Shown one piece after another: positions 53,171-61,164 of a stretch of DNA of 64,000 nt (positions are counted from its first letter, which is position 1; each line of letters begins with the position of its first letter). Source of the DNA: Maritimibacter fusiformis (GTDB lineage: Bacteria; Pseudomonadota; Alphaproteobacteria; Rhodobacterales; Rhodobacteraceae); NCBI RefSeq assembly GCF_008086115.1, contig NZ_VSIY01000004.1, forward strand, positions 186,001-250,000, written 5' to 3'. Both the position numbers and the translations under genes were made by a program. The notes beneath the pieces are model-generated. The model did no database searches, was not told where the DNA came from, and was given only the letters and a program-made list of their open reading frames with translations.

Positions 53171-53869
53171 TCAATCGCGGAAGCGATACCGGTGCAACTC
53201 CGCGCCTTTGCGCCGCAACCAGCGGCGCGGCGCCTGGTGATCCGGGGTCAGCCTCTCGACCACGCGCCAGAAGGCGGGGGAATGGTTCATCTCGGCCAGA
53301 TGCGCCACTTCGTGCGCGGCGACGTAGTCCAGCACCTCGGGCGGCGCCATCACCAGCCGCCACGAGAACATCAGGTTGCCCTGGGCGCTGCATGAGCCCC
53401 AGCGCGACCGGGTGTCGCGCAGGGTGATCCGGCCATGCGGGCGGCCAAGGGCATCGGCGTGGCGCGCGGATGCCTCGACCAGCGCGTCGCGCGCCCTGAG
53501 CTTGAGGAACGCCGCCAGCCGGGCCGGCGTCGCCTCGGCCCCGGTCTCGGGCACATGGATCACGCCCGCGCCCAACCGCACCGCCCGACCGCTGCCGGCG
53601 ACGATCCGGTGCGGTGTGCCATGCAGCGGCAGCATCTCGCCGGGCATCGGGCGCACATCGACGGCACGCGCCTCCAGATGGCCGCGAATCCACTCGGCCT
53701 TGTCGCGGGCGAAGGCCAGCGCCGCGCGCTGACCGATGCCGCGCGGGACCGTAAGGGTGACGCGGCCATCGAGCGACGATACCCGAAGCGACAGCCGCCG
53801 CGCCCGCGCCGACGGCCTCAGCGTCAACTCGATCGGCGGATCGCCGGGAAGCACCACCTGCTCAGCCAT
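53171..53869 (-). CDS. YgjP-like (DUF45, M48-type) metallopeptidase
   Basis: A 232-aa protein with the family core: RDTRSRWGSCSAQGNLMFSW, then HEVAHLAEMNHSPAFW, which holds the HExxH zinc motif and a downstream His, and the C-terminal VERLTPDH. The N terminus VVLPGDPPIELTLRPSARAR matches the usual pattern. Substrate and partner unknown. It ends 14 bp from the operator before gntR; the next gene upstream is divergent. Confidence 0.86.
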   Translation of the reverse strand: MAEQVVLPGDPPIELTLRPSARARRLSLRVSSLDGRVTLTVPRGIGQRAALAFARDKAEWIRGHLEARAVDVRPMPGEMLPLHGTPHRIVAGSGRAVRLGAGVIHVPETGAEATPARLAAFLKLRARDALVEASARHADALGRPHGRITLRDTRSRWGSCSAQGNLMFSWRLVMAPPEVLDYVAAHEVAHLAEMNHSPAFWRVVERLTPDHQAPRRWLRRKGAELHRYRFRD

Positions 53870-53997
53870 TCCGTCTCCCCGTGCCTTTGGCTCGGCATGG
53901 TTTCACCATTGCGCCGAAAAGCCTTTGACACCCTTTCGCACATGTGGCAATCGCACCAAATCTCTCAGAACGACCTGAAGACGGAAAGGGGTATTCG

Positions 53998-54324
53998 ATG
54001 CCCAAGGAAGAATGGGGCACCAAGCGCGTGTGCCCGGAAACCGGCAAGCGGTTCTATGACCTGAACGCCAACCCGGTGGTCAGCCCGTATACCGGCAAGG
54101 TCGTGGAAATCGACACCGGCAAGACCTCGCGGACCATGGTTGCCGACAAGGCCGACAAGGCGACGAAGGCCAAGGAAAAAGAAAAAGACGACCTGGTCGA
54201 CGACGAGGTCATCATCGAGGACGACGACGACGTCGATCTCGAGGACGATGTGCTCGACGACGACGAGGATGACGATGTCTCGCTCGACGATATCGCCGAC
54301 GTGGCGGCGCCGGACGACGACTGA
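53998..54324 (+). CDS. TIGR02300-type protein (FYDLN acid)
   Basis: A 108-aa protein with the conserved N-terminal box EEWGTKRVCPETGKRFYDLN, NPVVSPYTGK, followed by a highly acidic Asp/Glu-rich tail (residues about 60-108). This is the FYDLN-acid domain family of alphaproteobacteria, function unknown. ATG 53998 has GAAAGGGG upstream; longer frames are rejected because the box begins here. A terminator follows. Confidence 0.93.
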   Translation: MPKEEWGTKRVCPETGKRFYDLNANPVVSPYTGKVVEIDTGKTSRTMVADKADKATKAKEKEKDDLVDDEVIIEDDDDVDLEDDVLDDDEDDDVSLDDIADVAAPDDD

Positions 54325-54346
54325 GCCTCTCGGATCGCAAATGAAC

Positions 54347-54381
54347 CGGGCCGGGCCGCATCGCATGCGCCGGCCCGTTTT
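54347..54381 (+). terminator. Intrinsic terminator after the FYDLN gene
   Basis: CGGGCCGG (54347-54354) and CCGGCCCG (54370-54377) pair, followed by TTTT, 23 bp after the stop. Confidence 0.75.
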
Positions 54382-54450
54382 GATTCCAGCTGGTTCCGCC
54401 CGGGGTCTCGCTGTCGAAATCCCCCTTGCGGCGGATTCGGATTTTTCCCC

Positions 54451-54479
54451 TTGAACTGCATTTGCGCCTCGCCTACATA
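54451..54479 (+). promoter_or_regulatory. Promoter of the tRNA-Ala gene
   Basis: TTGAAC at 54451-54456 and TACATA at 54474-54479, 17 bp apart, close to the sigma-70 consensus. A start near 54486 would leave a short 5' leader before the tRNA. Confidence 0.6.
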
Positions 54480-54512
54480 CCGCGAGCGACGGGCGCATGC
54501 CCGTCCAAGGAT

Positions 54513-54588
<76 letters not shown>

Positions 54589-54720
54589 AAACTCCGTTCC
54601 TGTGAAAAGCGATCGCGGCACCGCCGGTCATCGGCCATGACTCCGCCTTGGCGACGCTTGACCCGGTGCGAGCGGTCGTGGAACGCTCGGGTCGGGCAGG
54701 TAGCGCCAGATGGGGCAGAG

Positions 54721-55869
54721 ATGAACGACCGGTCAGACCTTCACCGAACCATGACCGGCTGGCGCCGTGATCTGCACCGCCATCCCGAGTTCGGTTTCGA
54801 GGAACACCGCACCGCGGCCTTCGTTGCCCGGACGTTGCGCGACCTTGGTTTCGATGTGGCCGAGGGCATCGGCGGAACCGGCGTGGTCGGCACACTGGCG
54901 CGCGGCGGCTCGAACCGGGCCATTGCCCTGCGTGCCGACATGGACGCGCTGCGCATCGACGAGGCGACCGGGGCGGACTGGGCCTCGGCCACCCCCGGCA
55001 CGATGCACGCCTGCGGCCATGACGGCCACACCGCGATGCTGCTCGGCGCGGCCGGCCTGCTGGCGCAAGAGGGCGGGTTCGACGGCACCCTGCGCCTTGT
55101 CTTTCAGCCTGCCGAGGAATGGGGCTGCGGCGCGCAGGCGATGCTGGACGACGGCCTGTTGTCGCGGTTTCCGTTCGACGAGATCTATGGGCTGCACAAC
55201 CTGCCCGGCCTGCCGGTGGGGCATGTCGAGACCCGCGCCGGTGCGATCATGTCGGCCGAGGATATCTTCGAGATCACGCTGAATGGGCAGGGCGGCCATG
55301 CGGCGCAGCCACACCGGGCGCGCGAGGTCATGCTGCCCGCAGCAGGGCTGGTGCAGGCGCTGCATTCCATCGTGTCACGCCGCCTCGACCCCGCCGATGT
55401 GGCGGTGTTGTCGGTGACCGAATTGACCACGGACGGCGCGCGCAATGTGCTGCCGGGCCGGGCGGTCATCCGGGGCGATGTGCGCAGTTTCCGGTCCGAA
55501 GTTTCGGCGCGGATCGAAGAGCAGATGCGGCGCATCGCGGCTGGCGTGGCGGCGCAGCACGGAATCGAGGCCGATGTCAGCTATCGCCGGGAATTCGTGC
55601 CGCTGCTCAACGATGCGGACTTGACCGCCGCCGTCGCCGAGGCGGCGCGCCCGGTCTCGGCGGCGGTCGATGTAGAGGCCGCGCCGATGACCGCGTCGGA
55701 GGATTTCGCGCGGTTTCTGGCCCATGTTCCCGGCTGTTTCGCCTTTATCGGCAATGGCGAGGCGTCGGCCCCGCTGCACAGCCCGGCCTATGACTTCAAT
55801 GACGACGCCCTGATCCACGGCGCCCGCCTGCTGGCCGCGATCGTCGCCCGGCGCCTGCCCGAAGGCTAG
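54721..55869 (+). CDS. M20-family amidohydrolase (hippurate/N-acyl-amino-acid hydrolase type)
   Basis: Zinc metallohydrolase that cleaves an acyl or acetyl group from an amino acid. The 382-aa protein shows DLHRHPEFGFEEHRTA, RADMDALRI, MHACGHDGHTAMLLGA with metal ligands, VFQPAEEWGCGA and HAAQPHRAREVML. The C-terminal region MTASEDFARF is also conserved. ATG 54721 (MNDRSDL) is used; a reading 28 codons longer would start just after the tRNA and has no support. Substrate unknown. Confidence 0.9.
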   Translation: MNDRSDLHRTMTGWRRDLHRHPEFGFEEHRTAAFVARTLRDLGFDVAEGIGGTGVVGTLARGGSNRAIALRADMDALRIDEATGADWASATPGTMHACGHDGHTAMLLGAAGLLAQEGGFDGTLRLVFQPAEEWGCGAQAMLDDGLLSRFPFDEIYGLHNLPGLPVGHVETRAGAIMSAEDIFEITLNGQGGHAAQPHRAREVMLPAAGLVQALHSIVSRRLDPADVAVLSVTELTTDGARNVLPGRAVIRGDVRSFRSEVSARIEEQMRRIAAGVAAQHGIEADVSYRREFVPLLNDADLTAAVAEAARPVSAAVDVEAAPMTASEDFARFLAHVPGCFAFIGNGEASAPLHSPAYDFNDDALIHGARLLAAIVARRLPEG

Positions 55870-55872
55870 CGA

Positions 55873-56571
55873 TTACCCGTCGTCTCCGTGGATTTCCGCG
55901 GTGCGGTAGTAGGCCCACAGCGCCACCACCTGACGCTCGGTCAGGGGGTTCACGAATGCAATGCTCGCGTCGCCTTTGACCCCGTTGATGAGCCGCGACA
56001 GAAAGACCTCGTCCGCCTCCTCGCGGGCCATCAGGCGCAGGTCGCGGCCCGGCAGGGGCATGTCGGGGTCGCCGTTGCCGAAACCGTCGTGGCAGCCCAT
56101 GCAATAGGCCTGGTGGATCGCCTCCGCCTCGGCCAGGTCGGCGCCGGGCGGGGGAATGTTCAAGCGTGCGGCCAGCGCGAGCGGGTGGTCCGAGGACAGC
56201 GTTTGCAACAGCCCGGCTAGTGCGGCGCGGTCGGCGGCGGTGTCGAAGGACCGGTCGGTCCAGACGGTCAGCGCGGCGGCCCCGTCCTCGTCACCGGCCT
56301 TCAATAGCAGCCAGGGCAGGAGGCCCAGGGCACCCTCGATGCGGGCGGTCAGACCCTCGGCATGGCGCGGGGGCAGGGTTCTGTCGTCAAGGCGCACAAC
56401 GTCGCCCAGCGCCACCCGCAACTCGGCCGGCAGGATCTGCGTCGCCGACCAGTCAAGGCCGGGATCGGCCGCGGCGGGCCCCGTCAGCCCGACCAACAGG
56501 AGCGTGGCCGCAACGCGATCAAGCGCTGCGGCCACCCGTGTTCTTGCAATGCCGTGACGCTTGCGCGTCAT
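55873..56571 (-). CDS. Exported c-type cytochrome of the sulfur cluster
   Basis: A 232-aa periplasmic protein with a signal sequence (VAATLLLVGLTGPAAA), an N-terminal domain of about 120 residues of unknown type and a C-terminal class-I haem domain with one CMGCH (near residues 156-160) and downstream Met candidates. It probably carries electrons from the periplasmic sulfur chemistry. Last gene of the 12-gene run, 17 bp after the rhodanese gene. It is convergent with the amidohydrolase gene. Confidence 0.83.
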   Translation of the reverse strand: MTRKRHGIARTRVAAALDRVAATLLLVGLTGPAAADPGLDWSATQILPAELRVALGDVVRLDDRTLPPRHAEGLTARIEGALGLLPWLLLKAGDEDGAAALTVWTDRSFDTAADRAALAGLLQTLSSDHPLALAARLNIPPPGADLAEAEAIHQAYCMGCHDGFGNGDPDMPLPGRDLRLMAREEADEVFLSRLINGVKGDASIAFVNPLTERQVVALWAYYRTAEIHGDDG

Positions 56572-56588
56572 GGGCCGGTCCTCCGCCC

Positions 56589-57533
56589 TTATTGCGCGGC
56601 GATGGCTTGTTCCACCGGCATTCCGGCAGCGGTCCAGGCCGTCATCGACCCGTCATACATCTGCGCCTGCTTGTTGCCCAGGATCTCGGACGACACGAAC
56701 CAACCGATCGAGGCCCAGTGCCCGGTGTTGCAGAAGGTGACCTGGTCGCCGGTGGTCGGCACGCCCGCCGCCTCGTAGAGCTTGGCCAGCGTCGCGGCGT
56801 CGCGGAAGGTGCCGCCGCCGTTTTCCGTCATCCAGCTTTGCGGCAGGTTGACCGCGCCGGGGATGGTGCCGGAGGCCTTCGAGGCGCCGTGGCGGTTGAC
56901 GCCGAGGAACTGGTCGGCGGTGCGGTTATCGACCGGCAGGGCGCCGGCGTCGATCGCGGCCTGCACTTCGGCCTCGTCGAGCAGCATTTCCTCGCGCAGC
57001 GCCACGGTGAAGGTCGCCGGCGTGGCCTCGACCGCACCCTTGTCGAGCGGGTTGACCGGGTTCTTGTCGGCATCCACCTCGGCCAGGTAGGCCCCCATGC
57101 CGCCGTTCAGGATCGAGACGTTGTCATGGCCCAGAACCTTGAAGGTCCAGTACATCCGCGTCGCGGTGCCCATCTCCGACGAGTCCGCACCGGCCGGAAC
57201 CAGCACCACGTGGGTGTCGTTGCCGATGCCGAGCGCGCCGATATGGGCCGCCAGCGCCGAGGGGTCGGCCGGGAACATGCCCGGCACGCCATCCGCGCCG
57301 ACACGCCAGCCGTCCTTGCCGTAGTTGGTGTTGACCGCGCCCGGAATATGCCCGCGCAGATAGTCGGTCGAGCCGCGCGAATCGAGGAACACGACGCCCT
57401 CGGCGCCGATGTTGGCCTTGACCCAGTCGACATCGACCAGCGGATCGGCGGCCAGTGCCGGAGTGGCAACCAGCGCAATCAGCATGGCCAGCGTTGCCAC
57501 CAGCGCCCGCAGTGAGTGTTGTAGGTGTTTCAT
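56589..57533 (-). CDS. Exported sulfurtransferase (two-domain rhodanese)
   Basis: Periplasmic thiosulfate or polysulfide sulfurtransferase of 314 aa. A signal peptide (LVATLAMLIALVATPALA) precedes two rhodanese domains. Domain 1 has VVFLDSRGSTDYLRGHIPGA without a catalytic Cys; domain 2 has PVDNRTADQFLG and the catalytic loop CNTGHWAS. This two-domain layout is normal for SseA/TST-like enzymes. It is adjacent to the DsrE-like genes and the cytochrome gene. Confidence 0.92.
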   Translation of the reverse strand: MKHLQHSLRALVATLAMLIALVATPALAADPLVDVDWVKANIGAEGVVFLDSRGSTDYLRGHIPGAVNTNYGKDGWRVGADGVPGMFPADPSALAAHIGALGIGNDTHVVLVPAGADSSEMGTATRMYWTFKVLGHDNVSILNGGMGAYLAEVDADKNPVNPLDKGAVEATPATFTVALREEMLLDEAEVQAAIDAGALPVDNRTADQFLGVNRHGASKASGTIPGAVNLPQSWMTENGGGTFRDAATLAKLYEAAGVPTTGDQVTFCNTGHWASIGWFVSSEILGNKQAQMYDGSMTAWTAAGMPVEQAIAAQ

Positions 57534-57573
57534 TTTGGTCCTCCCTTGGTATCGGATCGGGGCAGCGCGCCCC

Positions 57574-57765
57574 TTACAGCGTCACGATGAGATCGGCGGA
57601 CAGGATTGCCCGCGCCACCGCCGCCCAGCCGTCTGTGTCGTCCGGTGCAAGCCCGGTCGTATCGGCACGCGCGACGGTCAGCGTGCCCCCTAGCGTCTCG
57701 ACCGCTTCCGCGACGCGCTCGGCGTCGGGAAACAGTCCAGTCTTGAGTTCCAGTATCGTCGTCAT
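57574..57765 (-). CDS. Small Cys-free protein of the sulfur cluster
   Basis: A 63-aa predicted cytosolic protein, rich in Ala, Thr and Asp, with alternating strand and helix segments and no Cys. It resembles part of a DsrE/DsrH-like alpha/beta fold, but that is a weak guess. It lies 11 bp after the neighbouring DsrE-like gene on the same strand. Function unknown. Confidence 0.6.
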   Translation of the reverse strand: MTTILELKTGLFPDAERVAEAVETLGGTLTVARADTTGLAPDDTDGWAAVARAILSADLIVTL

Positions 57766-57776
57766 GCCCGTGCCCC

Positions 57777-58055
57777 TCAGATATTGACCACGCGGTCGGC
57801 TGCGGCGATGGCCTGCCCCAGCGCCGCGGCGTCGAGATACGGCAGGTCGTTCGCCATTGCCTTGACGGTGGTTTCCGGCTCGATGTCGCTCAGCTCCAGC
57901 AGTTCCGCCTGGGCCGCGTTCTCGTCGCTCTCGGCGACCGGTTCGGTCATGAAGACCAGCCGGACCTCGTGTCCGAAGATGGTCAGCCCGGCGGCCACGC
58001 GCATCGCCTCGGTGTGATCGCGGCGGCCAAGGACAAGGATGCTTTTCTCGTTCAT
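57777..58055 (-). CDS. DsrE-like protein without Cys
   Basis: A 92-aa predicted cytosolic protein that reads like a DsrE/F-type alpha/beta fold: SILVLGRRDHTEAMRVAAGL and a C-terminal LGQAIAAADRVVNI. It contains no Cys, so it cannot carry persulfide itself and may be a structural partner of the 96-aa DsrE protein, as in TusBCD-like hetero-oligomers. It sits between that gene (9 bp) and the 63-aa gene. Confidence 0.7.
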   Translation of the reverse strand: MNEKSILVLGRRDHTEAMRVAAGLTIFGHEVRLVFMTEPVAESDENAAQAELLELSDIEPETTVKAMANDLPYLDAAALGQAIAAADRVVNI

Positions 58056-58064
58056 GTCGCTCTC

Positions 58065-58355
58065 CTACAGGCTGACGACCTGGCCGGCCTCGGCCATCAG
58101 GGCGGAATTGACCGTCTGGCTGCCGCGTTCGGCGGGGCAGTCCTGGCCCGCCATGTGCAGATCCCACGAGTGTTCGCAGACCGCGATCCGCTCGGCATCC
58201 TTCGCGGCGTCGACGAACCCGGCGTCATTCAGGACCGTGACCCCGTCATTGGTAAGAAAACATCCCCAATTCGCGCCTTCCGCCGACAGCGCGCGGCCAA
58301 GGGCTGCAGCGACCGGGGCGGCGTCGGGGGTGGTGATGTGTAAAAGCACGTCCAT
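58065..58355 (-). CDS. DsrE-family sulfur-relay protein
   Basis: A 96-aa protein with the DsrE pattern: VLLHITTPDAAPVAAALGRAL, WGCFLTNDGV and VCEHSWDLHMAGQDCP. Cys32, Cys60 and Cys73 are present; one should accept the persulfide, as DsrE Cys78 does. Predicted role is to relay sulfane sulfur with the TusA encoded at 59518. It is in the middle of the 12-gene run. Confidence 0.83.
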   Translation of the reverse strand: MDVLLHITTPDAAPVAAALGRALSAEGANWGCFLTNDGVTVLNDAGFVDAAKDAERIAVCEHSWDLHMAGQDCPAERGSQTVNSALMAEAGQVVSL

Positions 58356-58378
58356 GTCGGATCGGTCCTTTCGAATGC

Positions 58379-58924
58379 TCAGGTGTCCGGCGCGAAGGCG
58401 ACGGTGTCGCTGCTTGCGCGCGCGAAGGCGGTCAGTTGTTGCAGGGGCGGCGGCGCGTCGGCGTCCAGCCGCATCGCCTGGGTGCGCATCGGGGCGGTGA
58501 AGATCACTTCGCGGCTGAAACTGCGGCTTTCACCGCGATCCGTGTGCTCAGGCGCCCCGGCCAGCAGCACCACCTCGCGTTGTCCGGCAAGGTAGATCAG
58601 CGCGGCAACCGCCTCGGCACGCGGGTCGGATGCGGGATAGATCGCGACGGTTTCGTCGCCGCCAAGGCCGATCGTGCCCAGAAGCCAGCGCAAGGCGTGA
58701 AAACTGACCGGCGACGCGGTGTCGTCTGCGAACAGTTCCTCCGCCGGCAGGCAGCGGGCGCCGTCCGGCGCGGCCTTGCCGCAGGTGGCTTCGGCGCGAA
58801 TGTCGACGATACGCGCGCCATCCGGCAGATCGCTGACCGTCGCCAAGGGACCAGCCGCGAGCGGCAGGGCCGGCGCGAGGGTCAGCGCGCCCAAAGCAAG
58901 ACCTGCGATCCGGCCGACCCTCAC
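58379..58924 (-). CDS. Exported rhodanese-like protein with a lost catalytic Cys
   Basis: A 181-aa protein from a GTG start with GGAGG upstream. It has a signal sequence (IAGLALGALTLAPALPLAAG), then a rhodanese-like fold: RIVDIRAEATC, ELFAD, and GGDETVAIYPASDPRAEAVAALIYL. In this last segment the usual active-site Cys is replaced (YPASDPR in place of a YCxxGxR pattern). Two other Cys (EATCGK and ARCLPAEE) are spaced 11 residues apart and may form a disulfide. It probably binds rather than transfers sulfur. A frame beginning farther upstream overlaps the next gene. Confidence 0.7.
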   Translation of the reverse strand: MRVGRIAGLALGALTLAPALPLAAGPLATVSDLPDGARIVDIRAEATCGKAAPDGARCLPAEELFADDTASPVSFHALRWLLGTIGLGGDETVAIYPASDPRAEAVAALIYLAGQREVVLLAGAPEHTDRGESRSFSREVIFTAPMRTQAMRLDADAPPPLQQLTAFARASSDTVAFAPDT

Positions 58925-58925
58925 C

Positions 58926-59195
58926 TCAGCAGCCTCCGAACTTGAGTTCCGGCGCAGCCGCGGCACCAGCCTCGACCACCGGCGGGTTCTCGACATAGTA
59001 GCCCATAAGCTCGATCACGGGTAGCTTGCCGAAGCCCTGGCCGACATCCACATCGTCCATCAGTTCCGCCGGTTGCGGGGTCCGTGCCGCCTCGATCGTC
59101 GCACGGTCGAGCGCGGCGAAGGGGAAGGCGATCCAGGCGACGGCAAGCGACGCCAGGACGCTGGATGTGCAGAATATGATGCTGGTTCGGTCCAT
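58926..59195 (-). CDS. Small membrane-anchored protein ending Gly-Gly-Cys
   Basis: An 89-aa protein with one N-terminal helix (IFCTSSVLASLAVAWIAFPFAAL), a short periplasmic segment with VIELMGYYVENPPVVEAG, and the C-terminus KFGGC. A flexible Gly-Gly-Cys end recalls the SoxY GGCGG arm that carries sulfur intermediates, although the rest is not SoxY. It starts 13 bp after the 28-aa gene and ends 2 bp before the GTG of the rhodanese-like gene. No family recognised. Confidence 0.7.
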   Translation of the reverse strand: MDRTSIIFCTSSVLASLAVAWIAFPFAALDRATIEAARTPQPAELMDDVDVGQGFGKLPVIELMGYYVENPPVVEAGAAAAPELKFGGC

Positions 59196-59207
59196 CCCAT
59201 CCTCCTC

Positions 59208-59294
59208 TCAGAGCGAATCCCGCAGGAACGCCACATACATGACCCCGAAGGCCAGAACGCCCAGGATGATTTGTGCGGTGGTTTCGAAATCCAT
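59208..59294 (-). CDS. 28-residue single-helix membrane protein
   Basis: A short frame from ATG 59294 to a TGA, with AGGAG placed well before the ATG. It encodes one helix (IILGVLAFGVMYVAFL, about residues 9-24) between a short acidic N terminus and a charged RDSL end. It lies between the 69-aa and the GGC genes with tight spacing (9 and 12 bp), which supports its being a real gene. Small subunit or assembly factor is the likely role. Confidence 0.65.
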   Translation of the reverse strand: MDFETTAQIILGVLAFGVMYVAFLRDSL

Positions 59295-59303
59295 CTGCGT
59301 CTC

Positions 59304-59513
59304 CTAGTCGCCGCGATAGTGGCGGATCAGTTCGTTGATGCTGACCGGTTCGTCGGTGATCGGGTGCATGACCTGCGGGGTGAAATGCGGCACCCCGTCC
59401 CGGTCCACCCGCATCGAGGGGGGTGGTGATATCAGCGTCCAGCCTATGCCCACGACGGTGATCGCCAGCGCGCCCCAGCCATAGACATTCATGAAGATTT
59501 TTGCGGGGGTCAT
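59304..59513 (-). CDS. 69-aa membrane protein of the sulfur cluster
   Basis: One N-terminal helix (WGALAITVVGIGWTLI, about residues 13-28) and a charged periplasmic tail that includes VPHFTPQVMHPITDEP and INELIRHYRGD. No family recognised. It follows tusA by 4 bp. His and Met residues in the tail could ligate a metal or haem, but there is no CxxCH. Confidence 0.7.
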   Translation of the reverse strand: MTPAKIFMNVYGWGALAITVVGIGWTLISPPPSMRVDRDGVPHFTPQVMHPITDEPVSINELIRHYRGD

Positions 59514-59517
59514 GACC

Positions 59518-59820
59518 TCAGTCCTTGCGGATGTAGACTTTCCAGCAGCGCGGCGCCTGGATGGTCTCCAGATGCACCGCCCCCATCTCGTCGCACATCG
59601 GCGGCAGCGCCTCGACCGAGGACGGGTTGTCGACCAGCACCTCGACGACTTCGCCCGAGCCGATCTGTCCGACCGCCTTCTTGGTCATCAACTGCGGTCT
59701 CGGGCAGCTGTCGCCCAGGCAGTCGATGCTGCGCGCCAGCGTGACGACGGTGCCGTCGCTGAGTGTGGCGGTGCCGGTCTCGACGGCGGCTTCTTTCTTC
59801 TTTCCTCCGAACAGTCCCAT
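59518..59820 (-). CDS. TusA-family sulfur carrier
   Basis: A 100-aa protein with the TusA signature DSCPRPQLMTKKAV (CPxP-type Cys) that holds persulfide sulfur. The N-terminal GLFGGKKKEAAVE extends the usual domain. A second Cys pair (MCDEMG and PRCWKV) is present near the C terminus. TusA carriers next to YeeE/YedE transporters are common and are thought to receive imported sulfur. It lies 27 bp after the YeeE gene. Confidence 0.9.
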   Translation of the reverse strand: MGLFGGKKKEAAVETGTATLSDGTVVTLARSIDCLGDSCPRPQLMTKKAVGQIGSGEVVEVLVDNPSSVEALPPMCDEMGAVHLETIQAPRCWKVYIRKD

Positions 59821-59847
59821 GCTGTCCTCCCTTTTTGTCGGTGTGAC

Positions 59848-60483
59848 TTATTCTGCGGGTTGCGCGAGCGCGACCGCGCCGGCCTGTGACTCGCGATGGC
59901 GCTCGGCCTGCGCCTCTTCCTTGCGCCGGATCGCGCGGTAGATCCAGAACAGCACGGCGGCCTGGACGATGCCGAAGACGATCGCCGGGACGCCCAGTTT
60001 TTCTTGCAGCGTGGCGGCGTTGGCATAGCCAAGCTGGAGGGCTTCGAGGTTCGGCTCGCCGGTCATCGACGCGGGTGCGGGCGGCCAGTAGTTCACCGAC
60101 CAGACCAGCGAGAACAGGAACATCCCGACGAAGGTGAACAGAAGCGCCCAGAGCGCGCCGACATTGCCCTCGCCGGTCTTGACCCAGGTCGAGACCGTGC
60201 AGGCCCCGGCCAGCACCATGCCGACGCCGAAGATGAACAGCCCGGCGAAGGTGTTGAGGCCGACGTCGAAATACATCGGGTTGCCCTCGCCGATGGTCAG
60301 GAACCCGGTGAAGCCGATGGTCAGGATGATCATCGCGACCAGCAGCGCCTTGGTGTTGCGATAGGTCTTGAACAGGATCGCGTCACGCAGGGCGGCGGTG
60401 TTGCAGAACCGCGAGCGCTGAACCAGCAGACCGACGACCGATCCGAACACGAAAGCGACAAGGCATTGTCCGATGGCGCTCAT
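59848..60483 (-). CDS. YeeE/YedE (DUF395, PmpA/B-type) membrane protein, larger half
   Basis: A 211-aa protein with about five helices and the family Cys motif RSRFCNTAALRDAI near the N terminus, plus VLAGACTVSTWVKTGEGN in the centre. YeeE-type proteins import thiosulfate or related sulfur compounds. This is a half-size form; its partner is encoded immediately upstream (60487-60984, 3 bp apart), so the pair should make up one transporter. Confidence 0.88.
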   Translation of the reverse strand: MSAIGQCLVAFVFGSVVGLLVQRSRFCNTAALRDAILFKTYRNTKALLVAMIILTIGFTGFLTIGEGNPMYFDVGLNTFAGLFIFGVGMVLAGACTVSTWVKTGEGNVGALWALLFTFVGMFLFSLVWSVNYWPPAPASMTGEPNLEALQLGYANAATLQEKLGVPAIVFGIVQAAVLFWIYRAIRRKEEAQAERHRESQAGAVALAQPAE

Positions 60484-60486
60484 GTC

Positions 60487-60984
60487 TCAGCCCTCCAGGA
60501 TTTTCTTGTAGATCAGCGACCCGACCCAGGCGCCGGCCAGGATGCCGGAGATCGCCAGATAGCCGCCCATGTTCATTTCCGGACCCATGCCGAAGAACGT
60601 CGAGACGTTGCAGACGAAGGCCAGCCGGATGCCGATGCCCATGAGCAGGCCGCCGATGGTGATCATCACCCATTCCGACAGGCGGCGCGGCACGCGGATG
60701 TAGAATTCCTTGGACAGAACCGCGCTGACGAAAGCGCCGAACAGCATCCCGAGGCTGATGTAGATCTTCCAGTAGGTCGGGTCGGGATCGAACACGAGCG
60801 TCCAGAACGGCAGGCGCTCAAGTTCATCGCCCATGAAGACCTGCGCGATCAGGCCGGTCATCATGGTCTCGCCCCCGCCGACCGTCCAGGCGCCGATCAG
60901 GAGGAACATGAAGATGTCCAGAATGGCGATGGCGGTCAGTGCGATCACCGGATCCAGGGTTTTCTTGAAAAATTCGGTTGGCAA
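60487..60984 (-). CDS. YeeE/YedE (DUF395) membrane protein, smaller half
   Basis: A 165-aa protein with four to five helices and the Cys motif RLAFVCNVSTFF, with MGGYLAISGILAGAWVGSLI at the end. First gene of the cluster. The start is TTG at 60984 with GGGGAGG upstream; no ATG fits. The promoter region is shared with the divergent ribbon-helix-helix gene. Confidence 0.86.
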   Translation of the reverse strand: MPTEFFKKTLDPVIALTAIAILDIFMFLLIGAWTVGGGETMMTGLIAQVFMGDELERLPFWTLVFDPDPTYWKIYISLGMLFGAFVSAVLSKEFYIRVPRRLSEWVMITIGGLLMGIGIRLAFVCNVSTFFGMGPEMNMGGYLAISGILAGAWVGSLIYKKILEG

Positions 60985-61000
60985 AGTGTCCTCCCCGTTC

Positions 61001-61008
61001 TGACGTCA
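61001..61008. promoter_or_regulatory. TGACGTCA palindrome in the divergent promoter region
   Basis: An 8-bp palindrome 17 bp before the sulfur-cluster start and within the 180-bp gap to the ribbon-helix-helix gene. Ribbon-helix-helix dimers often bind short palindromes, so it is a candidate operator; chance is possible. Confidence 0.3.
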
Positions 61009-61164
61009 AATGTCGCAGCCTTGAGAAAAGCCTAGGACCAGCGGCGGGCGAGGTGGTAGTAATTATTGGAAACATGCGAAGCGCAGGACGAAATAGCGTT
61101 TCGGGCCGCGCGAACTGCCGGCCGGGCATGGAACCAGGTGGAATCCGGGCGGGATGTAGACGAT

